From Anaspis maculata (lineage: Eukaryota; Arthropoda; Insecta; Coleoptera; Scraptiidae), in NCBI GenBank assembly GCA_949128115.1, contig OX421968.1:7316001-7380000 (forward strand): 64,000 nt of DNA. Direction: 5' to 3'. The translations under genes were made by a program, and so were the position numbers. This document shows positions 63,850 to 64,000 of this stretch, piece after piece (positions within the stretch are counted from its first letter, which is position 1; each line of letters begins with the position of its first letter). The notes under the pieces were generated by a model, which saw only the letters and a program-made list of their open reading frames with translations, did not search any database and was not told where the DNA came from.

Positions 63850-64000
63850 CAATTGTTATCCAAAAAGTTCAGGCTTCAACCCACGTGACTTCAGGCTCCA
63901 ACCCACGTGACTCCAGGCTCCAACCCACGTGTCTTTTGAAACGATCGGTCACCACTTTTGGAGTTGGCAGCTACTTGTTCCAAACGCAACATCTGACGAA

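Larger units (their letters stand above)
1..64000 (+). repeat. Satellite DNA array, 155/177/199-bp monomers built on 22-bp sub-repeats
   Basis: Every line of the window shows the same motif order: a cluster of 22-bp CACGTG units, then ACGATCGGTCACC, GTTGGCAGC, CCAAACGCAACATC, GACGAACGAACAC, a variable A/purine tract, ACAATTGTTATCC and AAAAAGTTCAGG, then the next cluster. Successive GATCGG anchors at 71, 248, 425, 624, 801 and 956 give spacings of 177, 177, 199, 177 and 155. I saw no inversion, no foreign insertion and no unique sequence. Coding density is effectively zero, so a eukaryotic tandem satellite is the only reading I can support. Family and species are not recognised. The window begins and ends inside the array, so its true length is unknown. 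Confidence 0.98.
59970..64000 (+). repeat. Right-end block T, copy 3 (cut by the window end)
   Basis: Matches 50,735-54,773 at offsets of 9,235 and then 9,227. The change of 8 equals A42 versus A34 in the aligned A runs. The copy still matches at the last base, so the duplication continues outside the window. Its left join follows CCAACTGACGTG and a unique CACGTGATTTTTGAAACG near 59,957-59,975. Confidence 0.88.

Noticed and set aside
1..64000. Telomeric repeats, rRNA or tRNA genes, or transposons inside the array
   Set aside because: I looked for TTAGGG-, TTAGG- and TTTAGGG-type repeats, tRNA-like folds and sequence breaking the monomer pattern. I saw none.

Overview
This window is satellite DNA from end to end. 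I find no gene, RNA gene, transposon or single-copy segment on either strand. Long head-to-tail arrays with a nucleosome-sized monomer, no coding density and multi-kilobase nested duplications point to a eukaryotic nuclear chromosome (heterochromatic, pericentromeric, centromeric or subtelomeric). I cannot name the species or the satellite family.

The organisation has three levels. (1) A 22-bp sub-repeat carries the palindrome CACGTG in the context CCCACGTGACTT. (2) A monomer has one diverged core (133 bp between flanking CACGTG sites) plus one, two or three extra 22-mers. This gives quantised lengths of 155, 177 and 199 bp, with 177 the commonest. Dividing 64,000 by 177 gives about 360 monomers and on the order of 1,000 CACGTG sites; this is an estimate, not a count. 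All monomers I read have the same orientation. (3) Monomers fall into recognisable subtypes, told apart by the A/purine tract after ACAAATAT, by GATCGG versus GATCCG, and by the ACTCTTTCC, ACTTGTTCC or TTCTTGTT segment. Subtypes recur in fixed order, forming higher-order duplications.

Layout: 1-2,940 recurs at 10,156-12,986. A 4,238-bp period covers 2,895-9,233, with a nested 761-bp tandem pair at 5,291-6,791. A 3,954-bp offset links 9,407-11,028 to 13,361-14,982. Tandem pairs follow with periods of about 1,375 bp (15,264-18,006), 2,510 bp (18,211-23,230) and 3,497 bp (25,290-32,111). The largest is a 10.3-10.5-kb tandem pair, 31,203-41,518 and 41,519 to about 52,080, which contains smaller 334-, 490- and 710-bp duplications. 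The right end (49,960-64,000) holds three related copies of a several-kilobase block, and the last runs off the window.

Thirteen monomers of one subtype carry a homopolymer A run of 25-50 bases at the same internal position. A sister subtype with a T interrupting the tract stays at nine A. Many offset changes between duplicated blocks can be accounted for base by base as whole monomers, 22-mers and A-run differences. This is the pattern expected from unequal exchange and replication slippage.

Open reading frames up to 130 codons exist on both strands, but they are by-products of the repeat (177 is a multiple of 3) and I do not call them genes. The most interesting property is the dense, regularly spaced field of CACGTG palindromes. 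It could bind E-box/CDEI-type factors, but nothing in the sequence proves a function.
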